A DNA stretch of 29,529 nt, taken from positions 1 through 29,529 of IMG/VR virus record IMGVR_UViG_3300005101_000022; one strand, 5' to 3'. Each line of letters begins with the position of its first letter. Within the stretch, counting starts at the first letter, position 1. Under the pieces are notes generated by a model that was given only the letters and a program-made list of their open reading frames with translations, made no database searches and was not told the origin of the DNA. The position numbers were made by a program, and so were the translations under genes. Of the stretch, positions 1 through 9,700 are shown piece after piece. Origin of the DNA: a virus.

Positions 1-3000
1 AGCAACAGCAGGCCGTCGTTAGCAGAGAAGAAATTGTCCTGCATCCCCACAGAAAACTTGGTAGCGTCAACTGTACCGGCCTGGATGTTGCCGCCATCGA
101 TATTTGTGACACCAGAGCCGTCGCCAGCGATAGTGAGTGACGCTTCACTGGCGTCCCACAATATGTATTCTGAGCCTTGCCCAAGCAAGAAGTCACCCGC
201 GTCCAGGGGCTGGCCGCCCCAGGATTTACCTGCTACGGCACTCCAGCCCAAAGACTCATTACCGTTCTCGTCGATAGCCCATAGTCCTTCCTCATCAACC
301 CAAATCGGGACTTGAGTCGGCGAGCGCCAGACTTGGATTGACGTTTCCGCAAAAACCGGTGCATTGGACTCGTAAACGGCACGCACTTCGTCGGCAGTAA
401 GAGCACGATCAAGAATAAATAAATCATCTACCCAAACATTTGAAGCACCATCTGCTATCTCCAGTCGCAAATCTGCGCCCGCCCCAAAATCTGCGCCGGT
501 GGCACTTTCGCTGTCCCATGTACCCTGGGATGGACAACCGCCATAAATCGTGAATGCTGTCCCATCCCAAGTGAATGCTACAAATACCCATTCCATAGCT
601 TCATAGTTTGTATTCACTGACGCCTGTATTGTCCATGTTGCACCGGTGTTCACACACCCCTTGATAACAGATTGTGAGTGCCACTTCATTATAGAAATGG
701 ATGGATTGTTGTTGTATGAACCAATTTGTAAGACGCGACATGATTTTGTGGTTGATGTATCATTCTCGCCTAAGGTTGTTTTGAACCAACAGCCGACAGT
801 AAACGCACTGCGCGGCATTATATTGCTATATATAAGTTCGCCTTCGGAGCGACTACTCGTGCTCGCGTGCGCCGTGCCGCTCCAGGAGTGCCCATCGCCC
901 AGCGAGCCATCCAGGTATGGTACGGGATATGATGATTGTACTACCATCATTGCATCAACGTAGATATATTTGCCAGCAGATGCACCCGAAGTGACCAGCC
1001 GCCAGCCACCGGTTAAGTCACCCGCGTCGGGCGTCATCTGTGTCACCAATTGCACCCACTCACCAGTTGGGTCGCCGGTGTCCCACTTTTTTAGATACGA
1101 TTGGGATACTCCGGCTAGCCCAGTATCTCGTAGATACAAAGTGGTGCCGTCAAAATCGTCGGGCACCCAGACCCAACAACTCAGAATGTAATCGGCGGCT
1201 GTCCATGAAATGGTAGTGTTATAGAAGAGGTTGTCATTATCTTGGTATGTGACCAGCATGGAATAATCACCGACATATGCATGATCATCGGACTGCGCCA
1301 CGGTATTACTGCCGTATGGTAAATAGTTTGAAGTATCAATTTCAACGCTGGGATTCTCCAGCAAATTCGTGGACGCCTCGGCAATCTGCACCGCCTTGCC
1401 AAACTTCCCTGGCCGCCCGATGACGCCGCCTGATTGCGTTGAGGGTACTTGTCCCAGGTGTCCGGTTGTGTCAACCGTGTAGTCTGTCGCAAACGGGAAG
1501 GCCCCGTCAAAGTGCCAGATAGCCACGGCATCCGAGAATTGAAGGGCGTGCGGCCCAATCAAGTACTCGCCACGAATCGGGCCGTTTACGTCAAGGGCAA
1601 ACTGCGGGTCTGGTGAGTTGGTCATGATGCCGACGTTGTTCTGGGACTCATCGACCTTGAATACGACTGTTCCACCGTCGGTCACGGTCAGGTCACCATC
1701 ACTGATGCTTAGCGAGCCGTTCAACGCCAGTGACTCCAGTGTCAATCCACCAGCGGAAGTACTCGCTAGAATACTGGCGTTGCCGCCTGGATTGCTGCTG
1801 GTCGCAATGGCGTGCTCGTGATTAGCCCTTGCGAACGAAGTTGAGTTGCCCTCGGCGTTAGCGCTTGACACATCTAGCGTAACTGCGGTTGCCGCCGGGA
1901 TATTGTGGATGTGGTCACTGCGCGCAAACGACGTAGCGCTCCCTTCGGCGTTGGATTGATCGGGGTTGAGCGTTGTGGGTGCTGCTGTTGCGATGGCGTG
2001 CTGATGATCTATCCGTGCTGCGTAAGACGATGACCCACCGGCTGCACTGTCATCTGGCTGAATCGTAGTCGGTGTGCCAGACCAATCCAGTGCGATTAAC
2101 CCACTATTAAACACCAGGCCCGTATCCAGACGGGCACTCAGTGTTACGCTGCCATCCCCATCATCAGATACAGACACTCCGTTGCCAGTAGCAATCCAGC
2201 TGGTCAAATTGCTAACCGAAGCAAGTTCCTTCGATGCGTTAGTCGCCAGCAGGCGCGAGGCCGTTAAGTCTGTTGCGCGAACAGTGCCATTCACGTTCAG
2301 GTCACCGTCCAGGTCATAGCGACTTTCACTGTTGTCCCACATGAATACGTGGTTTGAACCATCGTCAAAGATCAACTGCTTATCACCGGCGGTCTGGTCG
2401 CCAATTTGGAGATAGTTTTCGAGTAAGGCGGCTCCAGGCACACTTAGTGCGGAACCGTCCCATGTCAGGCCCGTTGTGGTTTCAAGCCTACTATTGGTAG
2501 CGCTCCACCACGGAATGCCGGTATCAACGGGACTGTCTTCTCGCGTTGCGACGGCCTGCAAGGTTGTGCCCGATTCGCCAATCACCCACAAATCGCGAGC
2601 TTCGTCGAAGCCCCACTTATAATTTGTGAGCTTGCCACGGTCAGCCTCCCACCCGGCAAAACCAGCCGTAATACCCGCGCCAATCTCGCCACTGTTGATG
2701 ATGGCGAGGTTGTCGGCAAGCCGTACTGTTTCCGTATCGGCAATAAACTCAGTGCCCAAAACGGTGAGGTTGCCGATGATGCTCACGTCACCACCGACAC
2801 TTATGTCATTCTGGAACTCCCAAAGAGCCGCTGTGATCGTTTCGCTCTGGGCTAAGGCGGCATATTGTGGATGATCGTCGTCGCTTAATCCCGAAATGGA
2901 GCCGTGATCAATCTGCTCTTGAGAGATAGATAATTCTAGTGTATTGCTATTGGCATCAGCGTTAATTACGCCATCATCAGTAATTTGTATACGATTATCA

Positions 3001-3329
3001 GCAGCGGGAGAAACCACTGTGCCAGCATTGTCTTTTATTCCTATAAATGCTGCATGGTGGTTATCTTCGCCTATACCGCTGAAATTATCATGGCTTAAAT
3101 CGCTTTCATCGACAGAAATTGTATAAGAAGCGCCTGCGCCACCATCAGAAATGTCAATTCCGGTACTAGGAGTAAATTTACGCGCATTCGGCAAGACGCT
3201 TTGGTCAACAGATAAAACCAAAAAACTTTGGTTGTTTGGGTTGGTAGTATCGCGCCGCGTAGCGGATTCGGGAGTTGATAGATATGGTTTTAATTGTTCT
3301 ATATCTGGCTTGGCATTTCGGTTATACAT
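1..3329 (-). CDS. Tail fibre / receptor-binding protein with LamG-like domain (3' end outside window)
   Basis: An open frame runs from the ATG at 3329 to the window edge (1109 codons, no stop), so the C-terminus is missing. An AGAGG ribosome site lies just upstream, 9 bases after the preceding tail-tip gene. Visible parts: an N-terminal segment (about 1-140) likely to attach to the tail; a DDDHPQY motif near residue 155, common in phage fibres; three DHxH/ARxDHxH-type repeats at about residues 440, 468 and 500 (DHQH, DHIH, NHEH); and a LamG/concanavalin-A-like domain from about 600 (AIWHFDG) to about 985 (VDDLFILDRALTADE). A second module starting NLLENPSVEID interrupts that domain and resembles CBM_4_9-type sugar-binding modules. 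Role by inference: host surface glycan recognition at the tail tip. From about base 2880 towards base 1 the DNA is clearly more GC-rich than the N-terminal part. Confidence 0.85.
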   Translation of the reverse strand, partial: MYNRNAKPDIEQLKPYLSTPESATRRDTTNPNNQSFLVLSVDQSVLPNARKFTPSTGIDISDGGAGASYTISVDESDLSHDNFSGIGEDNHHAAFIGIKDNAGTVVSPAADNRIQITDDGVINADANSNTLELSISQEQIDHGSISGLSDDDHPQYAALAQSETITAALWEFQNDISVGGDVSIIGNLTVLGTEFIADTETVRLADNLAIINSGEIGAGITAGFAGWEADRGKLTNYKWGFDEARDLWVIGESGTTLQAVATREDSPVDTGIPWWSATNSRLETTTGLTWDGSALSVPGAALLENYLQIGDQTAGDKQLIFDDGSNHVFMWDNSESRYDLDGDLNVNGTVRATDLTASRLLATNASKELASVSNLTSWIATGNGVSVSDDGDGSVTLSARLDTGLVFNSGLIALDWSGTPTTIQPDDSAAGGSSSYAARIDHQHAIATAAPTTLNPDQSNAEGSATSFARSDHIHNIPAATAVTLDVSSANAEGNSTSFARANHEHAIATSSNPGGNASILASTSAGGLTLESLALNGSLSISDGDLTVTDGGTVVFKVDESQNNVGIMTNSPDPQFALDVNGPIRGEYLIGPHALQFSDAVAIWHFDGAFPFATDYTVDTTGHLGQVPSTQSGGVIGRPGKFGKAVQIAEASTNLLENPSVEIDTSNYLPYGSNTVAQSDDHAYVGDYSMLVTYQDNDNLFYNTTISWTAADYILSCWVWVPDDFDGTTLYLRDTGLAGVSQSYLKKWDTGDPTGEWVQLVTQMTPDAGDLTGGWRLVTSGASAGKYIYVDAMMVVQSSYPVPYLDGSLGDGHSWSGTAHASTSSRSEGELIYSNIMPRSAFTVGCWFKTTLGENDTSTTKSCRVLQIGSYNNNPSISIMKWHSQSVIKGCVNTGATWTIQASVNTNYEAMEWVFVAFTWDGTAFTIYGGCPSQGTWDSESATGADFGAGADLRLEIADGASNVWVDDLFILDRALTADEVRAVYESNAPVFAETSIQVWRSPTQVPIWVDEEGLWAIDENGNESLGWSAVAGKSWGGQPLDAGDFLLGQGSEYILWDASEASLTIAGDGSGVTNIDGGNIQAGTVDATKFSVGMQDNFFSANDGLLL

Positions 3330-3338
3330 ATTTAGCCT

Positions 3339-4760
3339 CTATCTAAATGCGTCGATGCGTGATAATAATGCGTCCAATCGATTGTCTTGAGTATCCAAAA
3401 CAAGCCGTAAGTTATTATCTCCTACACTATATTCCATAGTAGTTGCCTGACCGCTTTTAATGCCGTCTATACGGCTTGTTAAATCAGTAATAGATGCAAA
3501 TAGGTCAAAGGTGAAATATGATTTTCCATATTTAATTGGAAACCATAAAGGCTGCTTTTGTAGTGCATCGTTATAGATATAGGGAGAAGATATTTCAATT
3601 GGGCGTCCCATCTGAGGCTGCGAATATTTACCAAGATACATATCACGGTAAGTATTGGCAACATCGGGCACTGAATCGCCACCACTAATAATGGCTTCGC
3701 GCTCCCAATAAGTTGATTGACTATCGGTATTTTCAGCAGCGTCCGTGATAGTTAAGTAATTGCTATCTGCCATGTTACGGTATATAATTCTTACATTATT
3801 GCGCAATTCGTTGATATTGCGTGTTGCCGAAGATGATTTTGTCATCCATTTTTTAATGATCCAATCTGCTCGGCTATCTGTGGTTTGTGGCTTGAAGTAA
3901 GGTATAGGTAAAGTTGGCTTAACACCGTCTAGGCGTCCATTGACTACGTAATAATTCCATTGCCTATTTTGTGAATCTGACATAGAAGTCAATTTATCAA
4001 TTAGTTCAGAAGGATACATGCCGCCCTGTTCTATATCCGGCTCCCAGAATCCAATAACAGTGTTAGTTTCATCTATATTATTTTGGTTATCGCTTATAAA
4101 ATCTACTTCCCCTAGTGCTTCTTTTACAATTTCGGTAGTAGTTTTATGATCATAACATTTTGTTATTTCATAAACTGATGGTGTTTTATCAGTAGGATCT
4201 GCACCATTAAATCCAGCCGTGGTCAGCGCATAATCCTGATAAACGGCAATTGTCTGCCCACTGTTAGAGCTAGCTCCAGCAAAGCCCCAGGTAATTGAAT
4301 CGTCATCGTTGGTAATTTCTATCTCATAAACAGCATCGCCACTTGTTGTTTCCCACTCAGAGAAATCTTGTCCATCATCGGTAAAGTTGTTAGTACCATA
4401 TGATAGATTGCCTTGATGCTGATCTAGGATTGTTGTGTCAAAGGCATATTTTTTATCAGAGTGCCGGAACCAGGCGCACCTTGCAATGACATTTACTCCT
4501 GATGGCGTTATTGACATATCGGCAATGAAGCCATCCATCACAGGTATGTCTAGATATTGATCTACCACAATTAATCTTTTCCCTAAATGCTCTTTATAAA
4601 ATCGGTAGGCGTCATCATAATGGACGCCAAAGTTAATTTCGACACTTTGTCCGCCACCATTTAATTCCCAAATGAAGTTCATATCGCTAGTACGATATGT
4701 TATATTGCGTATAATCTTGGGATCATTTAAATCATTGGTGTAAATATAAGAGCTTAACAT
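3339..4760 (-). CDS. Minor tail / tail-tip protein
   Basis: A 473-residue protein encoded directly after the distal-tail-like protein. Its ATG overlaps the upstream stop as TAATG, which implies translational coupling. The N-terminal 110 residues are beta-rich with aromatic and Asp residues (DMNFIWELNGGGQ, VVDQYLDIPVMDGFIADM). The rest looks like a multi-domain beta protein, with a middle region rich in Thr/Asp. No peptidase or lysozyme motif is visible, so it is not a classical tail-associated lysin. Position between the Dit-like protein and the fibre suggests a baseplate hub or Tal-like N-terminal role that joins the distal tail to the fibre. The family is not recognised with certainty; function is inferred from order. 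Confidence 0.7.
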   Translation of the reverse strand: MLSSYIYTNDLNDPKIIRNITYRTSDMNFIWELNGGGQSVEINFGVHYDDAYRFYKEHLGKRLIVVDQYLDIPVMDGFIADMSITPSGVNVIARCAWFRHSDKKYAFDTTILDQHQGNLSYGTNNFTDDGQDFSEWETTSGDAVYEIEITNDDDSITWGFAGASSNSGQTIAVYQDYALTTAGFNGADPTDKTPSVYEITKCYDHKTTTEIVKEALGEVDFISDNQNNIDETNTVIGFWEPDIEQGGMYPSELIDKLTSMSDSQNRQWNYYVVNGRLDGVKPTLPIPYFKPQTTDSRADWIIKKWMTKSSSATRNINELRNNVRIIYRNMADSNYLTITDAAENTDSQSTYWEREAIISGGDSVPDVANTYRDMYLGKYSQPQMGRPIEISSPYIYNDALQKQPLWFPIKYGKSYFTFDLFASITDLTSRIDGIKSGQATTMEYSVGDNNLRLVLDTQDNRLDALLSRIDAFR

Positions 4761-6766
4761 TAGAACAACACCATTTCAGCTTGGTTGTCATAATCTCCTA
4801 ATATCAAATCTGTGCGGGGGCGATATGTAATTTCGAATTCACCCATTTTAGTACATGCGTGTTGATGATCATATATTGTATCTTTATATATTTCATGCAT
4901 GGCAAAGATTCTATTAAATCTGCTAGGTACGATTTTAATACGGGCACCGGCCTCTTGGCGTACAAATCCCACTAAGGAATCATCGTCATCATCTAGCCGA
5001 TACTCAATCATATCATCTTTGTCGCTAGGGATTTTTAAAATACCATAATATGTGCTGAAGTTGAAAGCCTCTGGCTGACAAATTAAATATCCATTGTCTA
5101 TTTGCCAGTATGTTATAAAATCAAGATTAAAAGTATGTGTTCCAGACGCACCGCTGTATTTAGCCGACATTCCAGCGCGAGGCGTTACATCTGTGCCACT
5201 ACCTGCGTCTTCGAACCAGCTGCTATCTTGTTGATTAGATACATGTATAGGCGGCAAGGGTGTAATGCGCCATTCATTTGTTGCTAAATCTGTAATATCA
5301 TAATCTGGTGATTCATAATCAATGGTTTCATAACCATTAAAGTATTCTTTAGAATCTGAAAAGTTAAATTCATTATAAATTGACCAAGTGATAAGATTTA
5401 CATCAGCGCTGGTAGAAGTTTTGAAACATATTAAAGGCAATATTGGCCCCTCTAGATTATTACCAACATTGAAATAATATGAGAATTCCGTTTCTCCGGA
5501 TACATCAACAGTTTTATAGAAATTGTTGCTTCTGCTTGAGTCTGATACTTCTGTTCCTGAACCACCACTAAGACTTGGTGATTCAAAATAAAATGTATTC
5601 TTAGCGATGTTTTTTCTTGAGCTGGCTGCCAAGAATAAACGTCTTAAATCGGTGATACCCTTAATATATATATCTGGATATACCGGATAATCACCCGCTA
5701 AATCTTGTATATCGAGATATGTAACAGTACCCTCGGTGTTTGGTTCTTCATAGCTATATAAATGTTTAGAGCTGACCCATCCGGTTGGTATTTTTGATAC
5801 CCCAACTTGTAAATAAGACTGATCAACAAAAAAGCCAGAAGATTCACTAGCGTCGCCACTATCTCTATATACGCTGAAACGAACTTGGGTTGAACTTGCT
5901 GATATATTGCTGCTTATTTCAATTCTTTTCCATGTATTGCCGTTATTGCCAGTTTTTGTTTCGCTAGCGCTGCTGTATGTAGATGTGCTAACTGAAGTCC
6001 ATGTCGAGCCATCATATTCTTCGATTTCAGCTGTTATTTCGTCAGAGCTTTGTGAATAAACCCAGGCATATCCTACAATACTTTTTCCACCATCTACATC
6101 CACAGCATCACTTTGAATGCCCTCTTTAGAAGACGCATCAAATTCTACCTTTTGGCTTTGACTGCCGCAAATATAATTTGTAGTATCAATTGATGTTGTC
6201 GGTGCACCTATCTTGCTCCATTGGTCTGCTAAACCATTATCGTTACTGTCCTTTTCAAAATGTGGAGTACCTAATTCATTACATAAAGTAATTTCTTCTC
6301 CATATCCAATGGGTTCAGTCTCAATAACAATTTGTAAACCATCATCAAAAATTAAATCCTGCGTGCTACGATTAAACCAATTAAATATCGATATACCATC
6401 ATATGAAATATCAACTATATCATAATAGGTAGGATTATTTATACCATCTAATTTAATATAAAGTTTAACCTTATCAACATCATCCTGTTGATAATAACGT
6501 CTAGCCGAATATGAAAATCGACTTAATTCATTAAGCAGTTTAGCCACGTCTGAATCACTTCCGGCCTCAGACGCTACTGAAAATTCCCATTGTCGATTAT
6601 TCATTTTTGATCTAACGAGATATTTGCCTTCTTGCCACGGGCTATTATGATATTGGTTGTTATGTTCTGCGATACCGAAACTAGCGCCATCGGCAATCAT
6701 AGAAAAATCAGAAGCATTGAGATGCAATTCATTTGTACCATCTGTAATTTTGATAATGTCAGCCAT
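4760..6766 (-). CDS. Distal tail (Dit-like) protein with inserted carbohydrate-binding module
   Basis: A 668-residue protein immediately downstream of the tape measure gene (2-base gap), the normal place of a Dit/minor tail protein. Residues 1-150 look like a tail-tube/Dit-type beta domain (EGKYLVRSKMNNRQWEFSV at about 47-65). Residues about 168-322 (starting PHFEKDSNDNGLADQWSKIG, ending GFFVDQSYLQVG) have the layout of a CBM_4_9-like carbohydrate-binding beta-sandwich. The remaining 340 residues are again beta-rich and end in a Dit-like C-terminal section (EFEITYRPRTDLILGDYDNQ). Likely role: distal tail ring with built-in glycan binding. The gene is markedly AT-rich. The Dit assignment rests on order and general fold pattern; the CBM call rests on motif resemblance. 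Confidence 0.7.
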   Translation of the reverse strand: MADIIKITDGTNELHLNASDFSMIADGASFGIAEHNNQYHNSPWQEGKYLVRSKMNNRQWEFSVASEAGSDSDVAKLLNELSRFSYSARRYYQQDDVDKVKLYIKLDGINNPTYYDIVDISYDGISIFNWFNRSTQDLIFDDGLQIVIETEPIGYGEEITLCNELGTPHFEKDSNDNGLADQWSKIGAPTTSIDTTNYICGSQSQKVEFDASSKEGIQSDAVDVDGGKSIVGYAWVYSQSSDEITAEIEEYDGSTWTSVSTSTYSSASETKTGNNGNTWKRIEISSNISASSTQVRFSVYRDSGDASESSGFFVDQSYLQVGVSKIPTGWVSSKHLYSYEEPNTEGTVTYLDIQDLAGDYPVYPDIYIKGITDLRRLFLAASSRKNIAKNTFYFESPSLSGGSGTEVSDSSRSNNFYKTVDVSGETEFSYYFNVGNNLEGPILPLICFKTSTSADVNLITWSIYNEFNFSDSKEYFNGYETIDYESPDYDITDLATNEWRITPLPPIHVSNQQDSSWFEDAGSGTDVTPRAGMSAKYSGASGTHTFNLDFITYWQIDNGYLICQPEAFNFSTYYGILKIPSDKDDMIEYRLDDDDDSLVGFVRQEAGARIKIVPSRFNRIFAMHEIYKDTIYDHQHACTKMGEFEITYRPRTDLILGDYDNQAEMVLF

Positions 6767-6768
6767 AT

Positions 6769-9700
6769 CTATCTCCTTCTAACATTTGTCATATCGCTAA
6801 TTTCGGTAGCGATGTCTTTTGCAAATTGACGACTTGCTTGACGATTTGGTACTACTACTCTTTCTACAATTGGGCCGCTTACATATACGTTATGTGTAAC
6901 TGCGCTAGTAGCAGGCGTGGCTCTACCAGATGCCATTGCCGGTGACATGGCTGCAAAGCCAGCCGTATCGCCTATAATATCTGTAGGCACACTGGCAAAT
7001 TTTTCCATGCCCAAAACAAGACCTTGCATAATATCACTGCCAATATCCATCATAACCCTGGACGGCGAGTGAGTGCTAGTCAATTGTTTTAATTGCTCAA
7101 TAGCATTTAACACTGGCCCTACAATCGCTTCGGCAATATTTTCAAGTTCGGCTTTAATGCCATCTTTCAAGCCCTGGATCAGGTCTTTACCGACCTGCTT
7201 CCATTTATCAATTTGCTCTTCAAGCCAAATTTTAATAGCATTGATTTTTTCTTGAACCTGCTCTTTGATAGTAAGAACTTTCGTAATTATGCTATTTTTT
7301 AAGTTCTCCCAAACTTCTACGGCTTTTGTTTTTATGTTGTACCATAATAATCTCAATTTGCTTTTTAATATGCGGAAGCGCACTATTACTTGATTTTTTA
7401 AATGTTGCGCCAAATCAAGGATAAATTGTACTCCGCTATTCCACAAATCTTTCATTTTCTCAATAAGATCCGGGATAATGCTATGGCCCACTATTTTGTC
7501 GTAGAGCTCTTTGAAATAACCTATGATACCCGTGATAATACCCCAGATAAGCGAGCCAATAGCCGCAAATGGGCCCGCGAACCACGCAATAACAGAATCA
7601 ATAAATCCCATAATGACTTTGCCGATACCATTAAATATTTGTTTAATTTTTAGATTTTTAATGCCATTCCAAATTTCTTTAAAGCCATCTCCCATTGAGA
7701 CTAAGCCGTCATGAAACTTCTTCTGAGTGACAATAATCCATCTAAAGGCTTTAACTAATCCATTAAGTACACCCGTTGCAACAGCAATTGCAGTAATGAA
7801 TATAGAACCTAAAACAGTAGCTAGGGCTTTAAGTTTTTGTCCCCAGTTAATATCGCCAGCCGCCTCTTTAAAAGTATCCCATAATTCAATTAGCGGCGGC
7901 TTGACAATCTCAATCGCTGGTGCCAACACGTCTTCAAAATAACTACCGACTTCCCCGACGGCATCCATAAATCCGCCGCCCTGGAAGAATTCGCTTACAG
8001 ATTCAATAATTCCTAAGAACTTTTTGCCATTTTCGCTAGATCCTAATAAATCTTCAGCGAAGCTCCTGAGCCCGCCAGATTCTTGCACGCCGTCGATCAA
8101 ACTTGTAACGCTATCAAGGATATTTTCTCCGGTGACCCATAGCGTATTGCCCGCGTCACTGGCGCGTATCCAATTTTCAATAACGGAGCCCAGGCCACCC
8201 GCTTCTTCTACGGCTGCAAATTGTCCCTGCAACGTACTTAATGAAGTTTGAAAATCACTACCTTCGCCAAAAGCATCGTTCCAGGATGTTTGTATTTGTT
8301 CAAGCGGATCCTCGAAGATTCCGCTTAGTGTTTCTTTGATACCAGCAATTCGTTTCGCTAGATCTGATGTGCCGGCTAGCGGCGTAGCCACATTGAACTC
8401 TGGCATAGATTGCATTAAATCACCAGCGCCGCCAGATCGTCCTTTGCGCCCTGCGCCACCGGACTTTTTAGCCATATCATCCATTGCTCGCAATAATAGA
8501 CGCATTAGATCTAATTGATCTCGCACGATTTTCTTGCGCGCTTCAAGGGTGTTAATTTCAGCCTCATTAGCCTTTAAGGACTTCTTGGTTGCCTTGACTT
8601 TATTTAACTGAGCGCGCACACCGGCGGGATCTTTGTTAAGTACTTGCAATTTGAATAGTTCAGTACGTTGTTCTTTGTAAGATTTTGTAAGTACTTTATT
8701 TAATTCTTTGGCTTTATTAAGCGCCCGATCCAGGCTGTCCAGGATGAACTCCATGTCTAATTGAGACATGCCTTTTGTCCATCCGGCTAGCGAATCGATG
8801 GCTGATTGGAACAGGGCGTCTTTGACTCCGCCCTCTAAAACCTTTTTGAGATCTCCTGCAATTTTAGGAAGCTCTTTTTCAATAGGGTAATTGAGCATTC
8901 CTTGTACCCATTCTCCCATAGCCTCTTCACCCCATACATCCAGCATAGGTGCGACCCTAGGCGGAGATCCGGGAGAAAGCCAATGGGCGAGTACCGAGGA
9001 TATCATGTTCATTGCAGCAACTACGGCAGCCGCGAAGCCCTGAATCATACCAGAGGCGAATTGCGCCATTACATTAGCGCCCCATGAGGCGGCATTAACG
9101 GCCCATTCTGCTGCATGATAGCCCATCATTTCACTGCCCTGTTTAATTGGCTGCATAGCCTGTTGTACAAATAGGGGCGACATACCAGCCATTTCTTTTG
9201 CCGCACGATCAACGGCACTTGGCATTTGGGCAAAGGCGTCCATGAACCCTTGAACCCAATTTAAAATTTTGGGCTTGGCATTATTTATGAAATCGTTAAT
9301 ATACCCAATAATCACTGTAAATAATGGAGCCACATCTGAGATAACTTCATCGCGCATATCTTTGAAGGATGATCCTAAGGCTTGTGTTTGGGTTTTCAGG
9401 AATAGTTGCGCATCTCCAACCTTGAGGATAACATCTTCGCCCTTGCGCATTAGCTCATTCAACATAGCTGTAACCCGTTGCTGGTGGGTTAAGGCGTCCG
9501 CGGTTGTGTTAATTTCTTGCGCGTATCTCTGATAGGCTTCAGTAGTAGATAAGGTAATACCTAAGTTATCTGCCCAGCGCGTGCTAAGGCGACCTGCCGC
9601 CTTGACAAGAGATTGGAACATGTAATCAAATTCTTGGCCGGTGGCTAGAGCCGAAGCCTGGGCTATTTGCAGCATCTTGGGCATATGAGTACCCGCTTGA

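Noticed and set aside
1181-1558. A 125-residue minus-strand frame within the fibre gene
   Set aside because: It overlaps the LamG-coding frame in another phase, has no ribosome site and Arg/Pro-rich out-of-frame composition.
34-3390. Series of plus-strand open frames (60-105 residues) opposite the fibre gene
   Set aside because: They are antisense to one uninterrupted 1109-codon minus-strand frame with recognisable domains, have no ribosome sites in series and show Ser/Pro-rich shadow composition.
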